Program-made: the position numbers and the translations under genes
Shown here: positions 23,405 through 31,591 of the stretch, one piece after another
Layout of the letters: every line of letters begins with the position of its first letter
Numbering within the stretch: the first letter of the stretch is position 1
Notes under the pieces: model-generated
Told to the model about the DNA's origin: nothing
Seen by the model: only the letters and a program-made list of their open reading frames with translations
Database searches by the model: none
DNA from: Candidatus Anammoxibacter sp.
GTDB lineage: Bacteria; Planctomycetota; Brocadiia; Brocadiales; Anammoxibacteraceae
Length of the DNA: 47,514 nucleotides
NCBI GenBank assembly: GCA_021777105.1
Contig: JAIQZQ010000077.1
Coordinates: 1 to 47,514 of the forward strand
Direction: 5' to 3'

Positions 23405-25963
23405 TCATTCATGTTGTGATAAAAATGAGATTATCTCTTCAAATCGAAATTCTCTGCCCAGCTCATTTATTTTTTGACAAAAAGGCAGGTACCTGGCATC
23501 CTGTTTTTTAATATCAGTGATATATCTGTTAATCACTGTAATATTTCCGAGCTTAGCGGCTTCAACAACATTTATAATCATGTTTCCTTGAGGAAATTCT
23601 ATTTTTTCTATTGCTTTCCCGGCATCAACGGTTGCCTCTTTTTCGTCTTCATAAATCCATTCAAGGCCCAGCTCTTTTTGCAAAATTGTTAAAAGTTTCC
23701 TGAACTTAATTGGTTTTGATAAAAATGCGTTGCGCCCCGCGTCAAAGCTATGTTTTATACTATCGCCCATTACGCCGGCGGAGACGGCCACAATCGGCGT
23801 TTTATCTAACTTGGGATTTTTGCGAATTATACTTATTGCGGCGTTTCCGTCCATTGCCGGCATCTTAAGATCAGTTAGGATTATATCCGGGATTGTTGTT
23901 TCCGCGACATTGACCGCTTCATTTCCATTTTCGGCGGTAACAACATTAAAACCTATTGACTCCAACATATTTGCCAATAGCATTAGGTTTGATTTATTAT
24001 CGTCCGCCACTAAAGCGCTTAAGAGCCTTCCTTTGTAACCCGATATATTTTTATTAATAACATCTTCAATTTCAACATTGCCTATAGTTGAAAGCGTTAC
24101 ATCGAACCAAAACCTGCTTCCTTTGCCTGGGTTGCTTTCCACATATAAACAACCGCCCATTATCTCTATAATATTACGGCTAATAGCTAATCCGAGTCCG
24201 GCTCCTTCTTTATGCAAGTTTACATCTCCCGCCTGTTCAAACGGCGAAAAAATATTTTTAAGTTGATTATTCTTAATCCCGCATCCTGTGTCTACAATTT
24301 CAAAACGTAAAGTTTTTTCTCCTATGAGTTGTTTATCTATGACACTAACGTTTAACCTGACTTCGCCTGCGTCTGTATATTTTATAGAATTTCCTAAAAG
24401 ATTAAACAGCGTTTGCCGCAGCCTTGTTTCATCAGCGCAAATTACGTCGGGCAAATCAGCCGGTTTATCGTATATAAATATAAGGTCTTTCATTTGAGCG
24501 CGCTCGCGCATTACACTCTCGATATTATTTAAAAACGCATTTAATAAAAATGGAGCAGGGAAAAGTTTCAACTTGCCTGTTTCAATCCTTGCAAGATCAA
24601 GGATGTCGCTGATAAGCGTCAAGAGATGGCTGCCGCTCTTATAAATCAGGTCTATTCTCCATTTTTGATCGTAGCTTAAATTTTTATCTCTTGAAAGCAG
24701 TTGTGAAAAACCAAGTATCGAATTAAGCGGTGTTCGAAGTTCATGGCTCATGTTGGCCAAAAAATAATTCTTTGCCTGGTTTGCGGCCTCGGCTTCATCT
24801 TTGGCCTTGGAAAGTTCAACCGTGCGCTCTTTAACTAACACCTCTAAACCTTCCTTATATTTTCCCAACTCCTCTTCATCTCTTTTTCTTTTTGTGATAT
24901 CTTCCGCTATGCCTGCCAGACGATACACATTCCCCTCTTTATCATAAATTGGAAAGCCACGGTCATGAATCCATCTCACAGATCCGTCCGGTCGAACAAT
25001 TCGAAAATCCTCATCATAAGAGCCGTTTGTCACATTTTTAAGAAAAGCATTTCTTACCCGTTTGGAATCTTCCGGATGTATTGATTTTATCCAGAGCATG
25101 GGGCTTTCATAAAGGATTTTAGCGTCTCTTCCCCAAATTGATTCAAAAGCCGGGCTAACATAAATAACTTTATGTTCCTTCCAGTCTGTAAGCCAAAACA
25201 CCTCCTTGATGTTTTCAGCAATTTGCCTAAACCTCTCTTCGCTTTTAAATAATGCATTCTCTGTTTTTTTTCGTTCATTAATTTCAATATGCAACTCTTT
25301 ATTTGCCTTAACCAGTTCGCAAGTGCGCTCTTTTACTCTAATTTCCAGGTCTTTTTTAGCGTTTCGAAGCTCATCTTCAGTCTCTTTACGTATAACAACC
25401 TCATGCTCAAGTTGATCATACGCCTTTTTGATTCTCGTGTGCCCTAAAATTTCATTTTTTAGTATTAGGGCCGCATAGTTAAAAAATGTCGGTAAATGGC
25501 TTTTAAAATGTCCCATGCCGATATGCATATTTTCCATTTTAAAAACACTTATGACGTCGTTTCCCACAGTAATAGGAAATATCCATGTCCAGGCGCTGGA
25601 GAATGCGGGCGTTTTCATCTTGGTTTGGCTAAAATCATCCACATATTCAATAATTTCCTTGGTTTCAAAAACATTTTTAACATGCGCGTCATTTATAGCG
25701 CTAAGTTTCATCTTTTTGCCAAAAACATCCGCATAATAAATATTATTATCAATCAAATAGTAGATAATAAGGTTTGTTCCTCCTATACAGTTCAGAACTA
25801 TTCTTAAAAGTGCCTCAATAGTATTTTCAAGGCCGGAAACAGCGCTTATTTTTTGCATCATATTGGAAATCAACTGAAGGTATGATTTGTCATTTGCCAG
25901 CTTTTTGACCCTTTCTTGCAAATTTTCGAACTTATCGCGGGGCACGGTTATCATTTCCGGCAT
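23405..25963 (-). CDS. Cytoplasmic GAF/PAS hybrid histidine kinase coupled to the corrinoid genes
   Basis: I place the start at ATG 25963, which has GAGGG seven bases upstream; a longer frame to 26038 would overlap the DUF1638 gene by 88 bp. There is no membrane helix. Order: GAF-like domain (about 40-170), coiled coil (180-240), PAS (242-360, PAS_3 type with WIKSIHPEDS), HisKA FLANMSHELRTP (H407), HATPase (GAGLGLAISRN), receiver (645-765, D698 in TDLKMPAMDG) and a C-terminal helical tail. It overlaps the DUF1638 gene by 13 bp, so the kinase is translated from the same message as corrinoid-related genes. The GAF or PAS domain may read an intracellular cue produced by that module (inference). 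Confidence 0.88.
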   Translation of the reverse strand: MPEMITVPRDKFENLQERVKKLANDKSYLQLISNMMQKISAVSGLENTIEALLRIVLNCIGGTNLIIYYLIDNNIYYADVFGKKMKLSAINDAHVKNVFETKEIIEYVDDFSQTKMKTPAFSSAWTWIFPITVGNDVISVFKMENMHIGMGHFKSHLPTFFNYAALILKNEILGHTRIKKAYDQLEHEVVIRKETEDELRNAKKDLEIRVKERTCELVKANKELHIEINERKKTENALFKSEERFRQIAENIKEVFWLTDWKEHKVIYVSPAFESIWGRDAKILYESPMLWIKSIHPEDSKRVRNAFLKNVTNGSYDEDFRIVRPDGSVRWIHDRGFPIYDKEGNVYRLAGIAEDITKRKRDEEELGKYKEGLEVLVKERTVELSKAKDEAEAANQAKNYFLANMSHELRTPLNSILGFSQLLSRDKNLSYDQKWRIDLIYKSGSHLLTLISDILDLARIETGKLKLFPAPFLLNAFLNNIESVMRERAQMKDLIFIYDKPADLPDVICADETRLRQTLFNLLGNSIKYTDAGEVRLNVSVIDKQLIGEKTLRFEIVDTGCGIKNNQLKNIFSPFEQAGDVNLHKEGAGLGLAISRNIIEIMGGCLYVESNPGKGSRFWFDVTLSTIGNVEIEDVINKNISGYKGRLLSALVADDNKSNLMLLANMLESIGFNVVTAENGNEAVNVAETTIPDIILTDLKMPAMDGNAAISIIRKNPKLDKTPIVAVSAGVMGDSIKHSFDAGRNAFLSKPIKFRKLLTILQKELGLEWIYEDEKEATVDAGKAIEKIEFPQGNMIINVVEAAKLGNITVINRYITDIKKQDARYLPFCQKINELGREFRFEEIISFLSQHE

Positions 25964-26550
25964 TTTATTTCCCTCGTTTTCCTGTTTATTGCCGCTTGTA
26001 GCGTTGATTCGAAATGGTCTAAAGTGGCATCCCTCCACTTAAGAGGCAAGCCTATCATATTGCTCGCCGCTTCAGCTTCAGCCGCAAAGTCGCCGGAGCA
26101 AGGAGTCCTTATACAAAGAAGGTATTTTCTGTCGCCCTGAAAAATATCCCGGATAATTTCCTTATTTGTGCCGAATGTTATTGTAATTATCTGATCCCAA
26201 CGTATTGCCCAATCCTCAATAAGAAAGTATGCCCCTTTTACAAGCTCATCCATAAACAATTTGTTTCCCAGAAGCATATCTATACAATTTTGCCCCATGG
26301 TTCTAAATGTTTTTGCATTTTCAAGCGTTTTGTCCATAAGAGGATGACAGGCTCCGTAAAAGACTATAATATCGCGACCATTATATTTTGCCAAAGCTCC
26401 GGTTAGAGCGTTTGAAAGCTTCTCAAAATTCACATGAAACGCCGAATCCAGGAAAACCGTGTCTAAATCCCAGTTGTTTTTTTTTATCAACCATTCGGTT
26501 TCTTTTTGTAAAATACCGCACCCTATAAGAAGAAGCCTGTTTTCATTCAT
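25951..26550 (-). CDS. DUF1638-family protein
   Basis: The start is ATG 26550, sharing ATGA with the stop of the UroD-like gene; a TTG start 12 bases earlier is less likely. The 199-residue protein matches DUF1638: LIGCGILQKE at the N-terminus, DIIVFYGACHPLMD (61-74), RTMGQNCIDMLLG (83-95), and an acidic, aromatic second half. C11, C68/H69 and C89 could bind a metal or cofactor. DUF1638 genes are known near corrinoid proteins and methyltransferases in methylotrophic methanogens and anaerobic bacteria, but the function is not established. No membrane helix or signal peptide is visible. Confidence 0.82.
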   Translation of the reverse strand: MNENRLLLIGCGILQKETEWLIKKNNWDLDTVFLDSAFHVNFEKLSNALTGALAKYNGRDIIVFYGACHPLMDKTLENAKTFRTMGQNCIDMLLGNKLFMDELVKGAYFLIEDWAIRWDQIITITFGTNKEIIRDIFQGDRKYLLCIRTPCSGDFAAEAEAASNMIGLPLKWRDATLDHFESTLQAAINRKTREIKCRK

Positions 26551-27593
26551 TGTTGTCCCCAATTCTTATAACTGCCGAATTCATATGCAGCCTCAAGCAT
26601 AGCCTGGATATTTTCTTCAGGAATACTATAAGGCATCACCAATGTTCCAAAGAAGAATTTGCCCCCCGGCATGCCGGCGTCAAGCATTCTTTTCACCTCA
26701 TTTCTAATCTCGTCTTTAGACCAATCAATAAGTTTTATATCATTGATGACACCGCCGCATACTGCTCTGCCCGCAACAATATTCTTGCCCTCCTTAATAT
26801 CATCCATTGGACTTAAATAGTAAGTCGATATCTTTGTTTTTTGCATTATCAGGTCAATAACCGCATTTAATCTTGCGCCGCCGCAATAATATACAACGCC
26901 GTCAATGTTCATGCCGCGCAAGTCATTTTCCATCCATTTAAGGGCAAGCTCCTGAATAAGCTTCATAGGCAAAAAGTCAGTTGAGCCGAAAGGATTTGAA
27001 TAAACAAAAATATCAGCGCCCGCATCACGATAGGCTGATAACTCTTTTCTAAAAAAAGCTGAACATTTTAGAAGCAGTTCATCGCGTATATCAACAGGCC
27101 CCATTAACAGCAGTTCCATCCATTTATCTATTCCCATCAAAATGGCCGGCAGTGTAATTGAAGCTGTTAAATATGCGCAGATTGGATACTTGCCGCCGGC
27201 TTCATCTCTTAAAATATTAAGGCATTTAAGGGTTTCCCTAAATGCCGGATGATCTGTTATGCTTTCAGGGACATGCAGTTTTTGAACGTCGTCAAATGTC
27301 TTTATAACCATATCTTCAACATTTGGGGGGCCGTCTTTTGCAAAACTTATCTTCCTGCATCCCAGTAACTCCGCCTCTTTGCCAACATAAAAGAGACTCC
27401 AGAGGTTGTCATATCCAAACCTTTTACGCATCTTAAGCTGAGCTTCGGCAACATTTTCACCGTCTGAATAGTACTCTTCTATAGATAATCCAAGCTCTCT
27501 TGCCCCCTGATCGATCAGATTACAGAAAACCGGTATACGATCAGCGCTATCGCCATTAATAGTCGCAACAAGCCTGTCCATTCCTGTAATCAT
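26547..27593 (-). CDS. UroD/MtaA-like methyltransferase homologue lacking the usual Zn ligands
   Basis: This 348-residue TIM-barrel protein belongs to the uroporphyrinogen decarboxylase / MtaA-CmuA superfamily: N-terminal ATINGDSADRIPVF, a DAGADIFVYSNPFG strand (190-203) and a conserved end IPEENIQAMLEA (324-335). In corrinoid:coenzyme M methyltransferases zinc is held by HxC and a distal Cys. Here the HxC position reads YYC (235-237), and the distal segment GKFFFGTLVMPYSIP (311-325) has no Cys. One of three ligands remains. Start and stop both overlap neighbours by ATGA, so it is locked to the corrinoid and DUF1638 genes. It may use another substrate or metal, or act as a sensor subunit. The assignment to the superfamily is firm; the activity is not. 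Confidence 0.85.
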   Translation of the reverse strand: MITGMDRLVATINGDSADRIPVFCNLIDQGARELGLSIEEYYSDGENVAEAQLKMRKRFGYDNLWSLFYVGKEAELLGCRKISFAKDGPPNVEDMVIKTFDDVQKLHVPESITDHPAFRETLKCLNILRDEAGGKYPICAYLTASITLPAILMGIDKWMELLLMGPVDIRDELLLKCSAFFRKELSAYRDAGADIFVYSNPFGSTDFLPMKLIQELALKWMENDLRGMNIDGVVYYCGGARLNAVIDLIMQKTKISTYYLSPMDDIKEGKNIVAGRAVCGGVINDIKLIDWSKDEIRNEVKRMLDAGMPGGKFFFGTLVMPYSIPEENIQAMLEAAYEFGSYKNWGQQ

Positions 27594-28255
27594 TTCTGTG
27601 TCTCCTTTATTAAATCAGCTATCATTTTGCCCGCGGTAATACCGTCATCAGCGTAAGCATCTGCTTGCACAACTTTATAAAGTTCCGGATCGTACCGATA
27701 TGGAGCGCCCCCAACAATTATTTTGATCTTTTCCTCAAGTCCTCTATCCTTCAAAATTTGTCTAACCTTAATGCAGCCGTTTTCTCCCCTGGCCGTATGA
27801 ACCATCATTGCGGATATGCCTATAACATTAGCTTTATGAGCAATTGCTTCGTCTACAAATCGTTCAGGGGGAACGTTAACATCAAGATCAGTAACTCCGA
27901 TCATAAGCGCTTTCAAGCAACCAATAACAATCCTTTTGCCAAGAGAGTGCAAGTCGCCTTCCGCGCTTCCTATTACAATATGGCCGACAACGGTGGGAGC
28001 GGTTTTAAATTTGGCGATCATCTCTTCGGTAACTTCCGTAGCGATTTGCGAGGTCATGAAATGTTGAGCCAGGTTCGCGTCAAAGTTTTCACTAATTGAT
28101 TTAACCATTTGCTCTATGGCGGGAATAACAACTTTGAATATAATATCTTCAGGAGAAGCGCCGCTATCAACAGCATCGTGGATAATTTCCAGCGCCTTAT
28201 CCCGGTCAGTGTCAAAAATAGCCTCATTGTAAGCAGTTACGACGTCCTCTAACAT
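27590..28255 (-). CDS. Methyltransferase corrinoid (cobalamin-binding) protein
   Basis: The 221-residue protein has the two-domain fold of MtaC/MtbC-type corrinoid proteins: a helical cap (1-85) and a Rossmann B12-binding domain. The cobalamin signature is complete: GDLHSLG (100-106, with H103 as lower cobalt ligand), ISAMM after beta3, GGAP and ADAYADDG near the end. It carries a methyl group on cobalt between a substrate-specific methyltransferase and an acceptor enzyme. It heads a run of overlapping genes and has a good ribosome site (AAAGGAG). The first methyltransferase (MtaB, MttB or similar) is not in the window. Its cobalt centre would need reductive repair by the RACo-like protein upstream. 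Confidence 0.94.
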   Translation of the reverse strand: MLEDVVTAYNEAIFDTDRDKALEIIHDAVDSGASPEDIIFKVVIPAIEQMVKSISENFDANLAQHFMTSQIATEVTEEMIAKFKTAPTVVGHIVIGSAEGDLHSLGKRIVIGCLKALMIGVTDLDVNVPPERFVDEAIAHKANVIGISAMMVHTARGENGCIKVRQILKDRGLEEKIKIIVGGAPYRYDPELYKVVQADAYADDGITAGKMIADLIKETQK

Positions 28256-28358
28256 GGATTTTCTCCTTTTTTTGCGCTAATATTTCCTTAATATTATTAT
28301 AACTCAAATTGTATATATTTTAGATTTAACATACATTTGGCAAAAGTTTTTACGCCTA

Positions 28359-28538
28359 GGGCTCGGAAAAAAATAACTTGGTCTTTTTTACCAGCATCTT
28401 CAGGCCGACTTTGCCCAACCTTCAATCGTCGAATCCTCAACGCAGCTTAGGCTGCGCATCCGGTTCGACTCAATCAGGTTGAACAAATTCAACCTAAATC
28501 TACAGACAAAAAAGACCAAGTTATTTCTTTCCGAGCCC
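28359..28538. repeat. 180-bp inverted-repeat element next to the RACo stop codon
   Basis: Arms 28359-28389 and 28508-28538 are 31 bp and reverse complements with one mismatch; the outer end starts gggctcgg. Between them lie two smaller hairpins, cgcagcttaggctgcg (28441-28456) and aggttgaac...ttcaacct (28476-28495). The right end abuts the TAA of the RACo-like gene with no gap. The element separates RACo from the corrinoid gene on the same strand and would form a large branched RNA if transcribed. It may be a MITE-like insertion, a terminator, or both. Confidence 0.75.
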
Positions 28539-30143
28539 TTATTCCATTTTCATACATTGAAGATAAAGATTATTTATAAACAACTCCTCAAATCGGGGAG
28601 CTTGAGACATGTTAATAAGTCTTGTTTTTTCTTTTAATAGCTTAATAGCTTCCTGCTTGGCGGGTGAAAAAAGCAACAATTCACAACCTGCTAATGATGT
28701 ATTGCCGCATAACTCTATGTTTTGCGGCGTAATGTCAGGTAAAAGTCCTATTTTTTGCGCGTTTTTTATATTTAAGCAGCGCCCGAATGCGCCGCATACA
28801 TAAATACGCTCCAAATCTTTAATGTTCATGCCCGCTTTCCGCAGGAGGCAAATTACTCCCGCGCCAATTGCGGCCTTAGCCCTTTGAAAAGCGTCTACAT
28901 CCTGCTTTTTTAACACAATTTCATTTTGTCCGCTTAAAATTAAAAAACTCTTATCCACTATATCTTTTCTGAACAAGCCGGCTTTATTTACTATATTTCT
29001 CTCAATAAGATAAGCAATAATATCCACCAAACCTGAACCGCAAATCCCTTTTGCGTTATCATCGCCTATTACTTCATAGTTAAATCCAGAAGAGGAGCCG
29101 TTATCTTCAAATTTGTAAATAGCCCCAGGTCCGGCCGGCATGCCGCAACTTATGCCACTCCCTTCAAAAGCCGGGCCGCCGGCTGCTGATGTCGCCCACA
29201 GGCATGAGCCGTCCCACAACGCTATCTCGGAATTCGTGCCAAAATCAATAAGCAATGCTCCGCCGGAATTATCAGTCATTTTGGCGGCAAAAACGCCGGC
29301 AAGAACGTCGGACCCTACAAAACCTCCCAATGGTTCAACAATTTCAACAGACGCGTCTAAATTAATACCCCATAAGCCGCATAATGATTTTGTCTCTTTA
29401 GGACTGCAATCTATAAATGACGACCATGAATTCACATTAAGCATTAGTTTGTAATTGTTGCCGGTAAAGAGAGTAAGCATTGGCGTGTTTCCCACAATTA
29501 CAATATGGCCTATTTCTTTGATATCGCATAGTTTGCGCGAATGAAACAGCCGGATAACATCGCTTATAGCGTGTTTAATCATATTGCTCATTTCCTTAGC
29601 ATGTTTCTGCGATATAGAAGCGGTCGTTAAACGAGATAAAACATCGGAACCATAAATTGCCTGTGGATTAATGCCTGAAAAGCCGGCAAGCCTTGTCATC
29701 GTTTGCATATCCCAAAATGATATTCGCAATTGCGTAGTCCCTAAATCCACTGCAATCCCTAATTTGTGTTTGCGAGAGAATGGCGAGGTTTTAGACGATG
29801 GAAATTCCACGGAAATGTATTCATTCGCGGAATAATCGCTCCATGCCGGCTCTTGTGTTAAATTCTCTACGTTTATTTGAACATCGCCCAAAGGCTTGGT
29901 TTGACATGCAAGGCGAAATCCTTGTTGAATTTGTTTGGAAGAAAGAGTTGCCCCTTCCTTGTCTGTTGGGTTGTTCACATTGCCGCTTATGACGCGGATA
30001 ATACACGCCCCGCATGCTCCGGTTCCGCCGCAATCAGAACGCGCCATAAGATTGGATTGAGCAAGTATCTTCAGCGCTGAAATTCCAGGATTAAATGGAA
30101 CGCGGCGCTCTTTATTGTTAAAAGCAACTCTGAGTATATGCAT
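28539..30143 (-). CDS. RACo-like corrinoid reductive activator, 2Fe-2S plus ASKHA ATPase
   Basis: The N-terminus is a plant-type 2Fe-2S ferredoxin domain with C38, C44, C47 and C80 (DCGGTGACGAC...LACQ). A DUF4445/ASKHA ATPase domain follows: phosphate-1 motif VDLGTT (132-137), LIDFGTNSEIAL and GICGSGLVD further on, and a C-terminal VCGAFG motif. This order is that of RACo and RamA-type activators, which use ATP and a low-potential electron to return Co(II) corrinoid to Co(I). At 534 residues it is shorter than Carboxydothermus RACo (about 630). The start is ATG 30143 with AAGGA six bases upstream. The gene precedes the corrinoid gene on the same strand but is separated from it by the inverted-repeat element. 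Confidence 0.92.
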   Translation of the reverse strand: MHILRVAFNNKERRVPFNPGISALKILAQSNLMARSDCGGTGACGACIIRVISGNVNNPTDKEGATLSSKQIQQGFRLACQTKPLGDVQINVENLTQEPAWSDYSANEYISVEFPSSKTSPFSRKHKLGIAVDLGTTQLRISFWDMQTMTRLAGFSGINPQAIYGSDVLSRLTTASISQKHAKEMSNMIKHAISDVIRLFHSRKLCDIKEIGHIVIVGNTPMLTLFTGNNYKLMLNVNSWSSFIDCSPKETKSLCGLWGINLDASVEIVEPLGGFVGSDVLAGVFAAKMTDNSGGALLIDFGTNSEIALWDGSCLWATSAAGGPAFEGSGISCGMPAGPGAIYKFEDNGSSSGFNYEVIGDDNAKGICGSGLVDIIAYLIERNIVNKAGLFRKDIVDKSFLILSGQNEIVLKKQDVDAFQRAKAAIGAGVICLLRKAGMNIKDLERIYVCGAFGRCLNIKNAQKIGLLPDITPQNIELCGNTSLAGCELLLFSPAKQEAIKLLKEKTRLINMSQAPRFEELFINNLYLQCMKME

Positions 30144-30159
30144 GTTATTCCTTTTAAAC

Positions 30160-30176
30160 GATGCAAATCTTGCATC
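30160..30176. promoter_or_regulatory. 17-bp palindrome before the RACo-like gene
   Basis: gatgcaaatcttgcatc is a perfect palindrome with arms gatgcaa and ttgcatc. It lies directly upstream of the ribosome site and downstream of a minus-strand TATAAT (30261-30256, no clear -35 box). It could be an operator or a leader hairpin controlling RACo expression. Confidence 0.35.
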
Positions 30177-30606
30177 CCTTCCCGGCGAAAGAGAAAAAAA
30201 CGGAATATTTAAAATTCATATAAATAACGGCGCAGGCATTATTGCCGGTGTTTCAATTATACCACTTCGTATGGCTCTAAAAGTTGATACAAAATATGAT
30301 TAACGTTTAATCCACGTAGAACCTAATAACTGTTACGGCATTTTAGGTTCATTGTTTGCCCTTTAATCAATAGCGCAATACACGTCAAAAAGCGCTCCTT
30401 CAAAACCGCGCAACTTTTGTTGCATTGTAAACTTTCTTATCCCTGCTTTAGAAAAAAGCTGAAAATCGCTATATATTGCTCTTTTCCGCGTTTTGCCTTT
30501 ATCAAATGCCTCCTCAGCCAAATATTGCTATAAAAAGCTGTCCGCCCGCAACTTAAGTTGCAACCTTTAGCCTTTTCTCTTATCCAAAAAGCTGTAGCTG
30601 TAATAT

Positions 30607-30658
30607 GTTGATATATATCAACTTACAACTATTTACTCTGTTTGGCATAGAATTTGTA
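30607..30658 (+). promoter_or_regulatory. Palindrome followed by a weak sigma-54-like promoter
   Basis: gttgatatatatcaac (30607-30622) is a perfect 16-bp palindrome. Twenty bases on, TGGCAT-N5-TTGTA (30643-30658) resembles the sigma-54 consensus TGGCAC-N5-TTGCW but ends GT instead of the conserved GC at -12. The zinc-ribbon gene starts 65 bp further on. This is a weak match. Confidence 0.3.
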
Positions 30659-30723
30659 TAGTAATAAAGAGGTTTTAATGTTTATTTCTTAATTTCAGTT
30701 TAATTTTTTTGGAGGTAAAAAAG

Positions 30724-30993
30724 ATGAAAAGCGTAAAAAATAGTGATAAGTTGCAATCATTTGATGAAGTTTTGCCGGATTTCGCCAGAAATGTTAAGAA
30801 AAGGCGCACATGTTTAATGTGCGGTAAAATTTTTGTCAGCGCAGGCTCATATAACAGAAGATGCCGCGCATGCAATCGGTCACTGGATAGAGGCAAAGCC
30901 GACAATGTCAGAAACCCTCTTTTTTATAAAGCGTTAAGCAACAAAACTTTCAACGCTGCTGAATTAGAGGTTTATACTTTAAACCAAAATTAA
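30724..30993 (+). CDS. Small zinc-ribbon protein
   Basis: An 89-residue protein with a Cys4 zinc site: C30-x2-C33 (TCLMCGK) and C47-x2-C50 (RCRACN). The ATG at 30724 follows a strong GGAGGT (30711-30716) at seven bases; a TTG start at 30709 lies over that site and is rejected. The N-terminus is basic (KSVKNSDK, NVKKRRT). Small Cys4 proteins of this type can be DNA- or protein-binding regulators. It heads the chemosensory gene block with a 70 bp gap to cheX, but the function is unknown. Confidence 0.75.
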   Translation: MKSVKNSDKLQSFDEVLPDFARNVKKRRTCLMCGKIFVSAGSYNRRCRACNRSLDRGKADNVRNPLFYKALSNKTFNAAELEVYTLNQN

Positions 30994-31063
30994 TTTTTTT
31001 TTAAAAGGAATGTTTCAGGCTGAATACAGGATGAATCCGGTAATTGGGCCTGGGGAATAGTGG

Positions 31064-31591
31064 ATGGAATTAAAAGAGCTGGAATCTGAAATATTAGAAA
31101 CTATTAATGAGTGCACATTAGAAGTCTGTTCCACTATGTTAATGTTGGAGGTTAAGGCAGAGGAGTCATATATTAAGTCTGAAAGCAATGTTTGTTCGGA
31201 TTTAATTTCGTCTCTTCATTTTTTCGGCCCTAAATATATGGGCAAGATCGCTATATTTGCAAGCGGCGCAGCGTCTTGCGGTCTTGCCGGTTCAATGTTG
31301 GGAATGGAAGTAGAGACGGTAGACACTGATGTAAAAGATTGCATGGGTGAAATAGTTAATATGATTGCGGGTAGCGCAAAAACCAAACTAATTGACACTT
31401 TGGGCAACGTGCATCTTTTAACGCCATGGATTATCGCGGGCAAGGATTTAAGCATTGCGACGCATAAAGTCGGCGACGGTAATTTGTCGTTGGAGTCGCA
31501 AGCGCAATTTTCGTGGATAATGACAAGGTTTAACTTTGGCGATAATCATTTTATGGTCGGTGTGCAACCCAATGAGGTTCCGGCAGGTTGA
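31064..31591 (+). CDS. CheX-like phospho-receiver phosphatase
   Basis: The 175-residue protein has the CheC/CheX/FliY alpha-beta fold with the catalytic ExxN signature in DCMGEIVNMIAGSAK (E96, N99). A single such motif, without the CheC pseudo-duplication, points to the dimeric CheX type, which dephosphorylates CheY-like receivers. A receiver is encoded immediately downstream: the stop overlaps the TTG start of the receiver-PP2C gene, so the two are co-translated and that receiver is a likely substrate. Another candidate is the receiver at the CheA C-terminus. Confidence 0.85.
   Translation: MELKELESEILETINECTLEVCSTMLMLEVKAEESYIKSESNVCSDLISSLHFFGPKYMGKIAIFASGAASCGLAGSMLGMEVETVDTDVKDCMGEIVNMIAGSAKTKLIDTLGNVHLLTPWIIAGKDLSIATHKVGDGNLSLESQAQFSWIMTRFNFGDNHFMVGVQPNEVPAG

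Larger units (their letters stand above)
30144..30723. other. Divergent intergenic region between RACo and the zinc-ribbon gene
   Basis: No gene is supported in these 580 bp. Toward RACo (minus strand) there is a palindrome at 30160-30176 and a TATAAT (minus strand, 30261-30256). Toward the zinc-ribbon gene there is a 16-bp palindrome and a weak sigma-54-like sequence (30607-30658). The central part (about 30300-30600) contains only small palindromes such as gcaacttaagttgc. Confidence 0.6.

Noticed and set aside
25964..26038. Longer N-terminus for the GAF/PAS kinase
   Set aside because: It would overlap the DUF1638 gene by 88 bp; the ATG at 25963 has a proper ribosome site and the domain homology starts after it.
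26547..28255. Complete methanol or methylamine methyltransferase operon
   Set aside because: No MtaB, MtmB or MttB-type gene and no in-frame amber codons of the pyrrolysine type were seen; only the corrinoid protein, a UroD-like protein and the activator are present.
30643..30658. Definite sigma-54 promoter for the zinc-ribbon gene
   Set aside because: The conserved GC at -12 is GT and no other convincing sigma-54 site was found, so it is listed only as a weak candidate.
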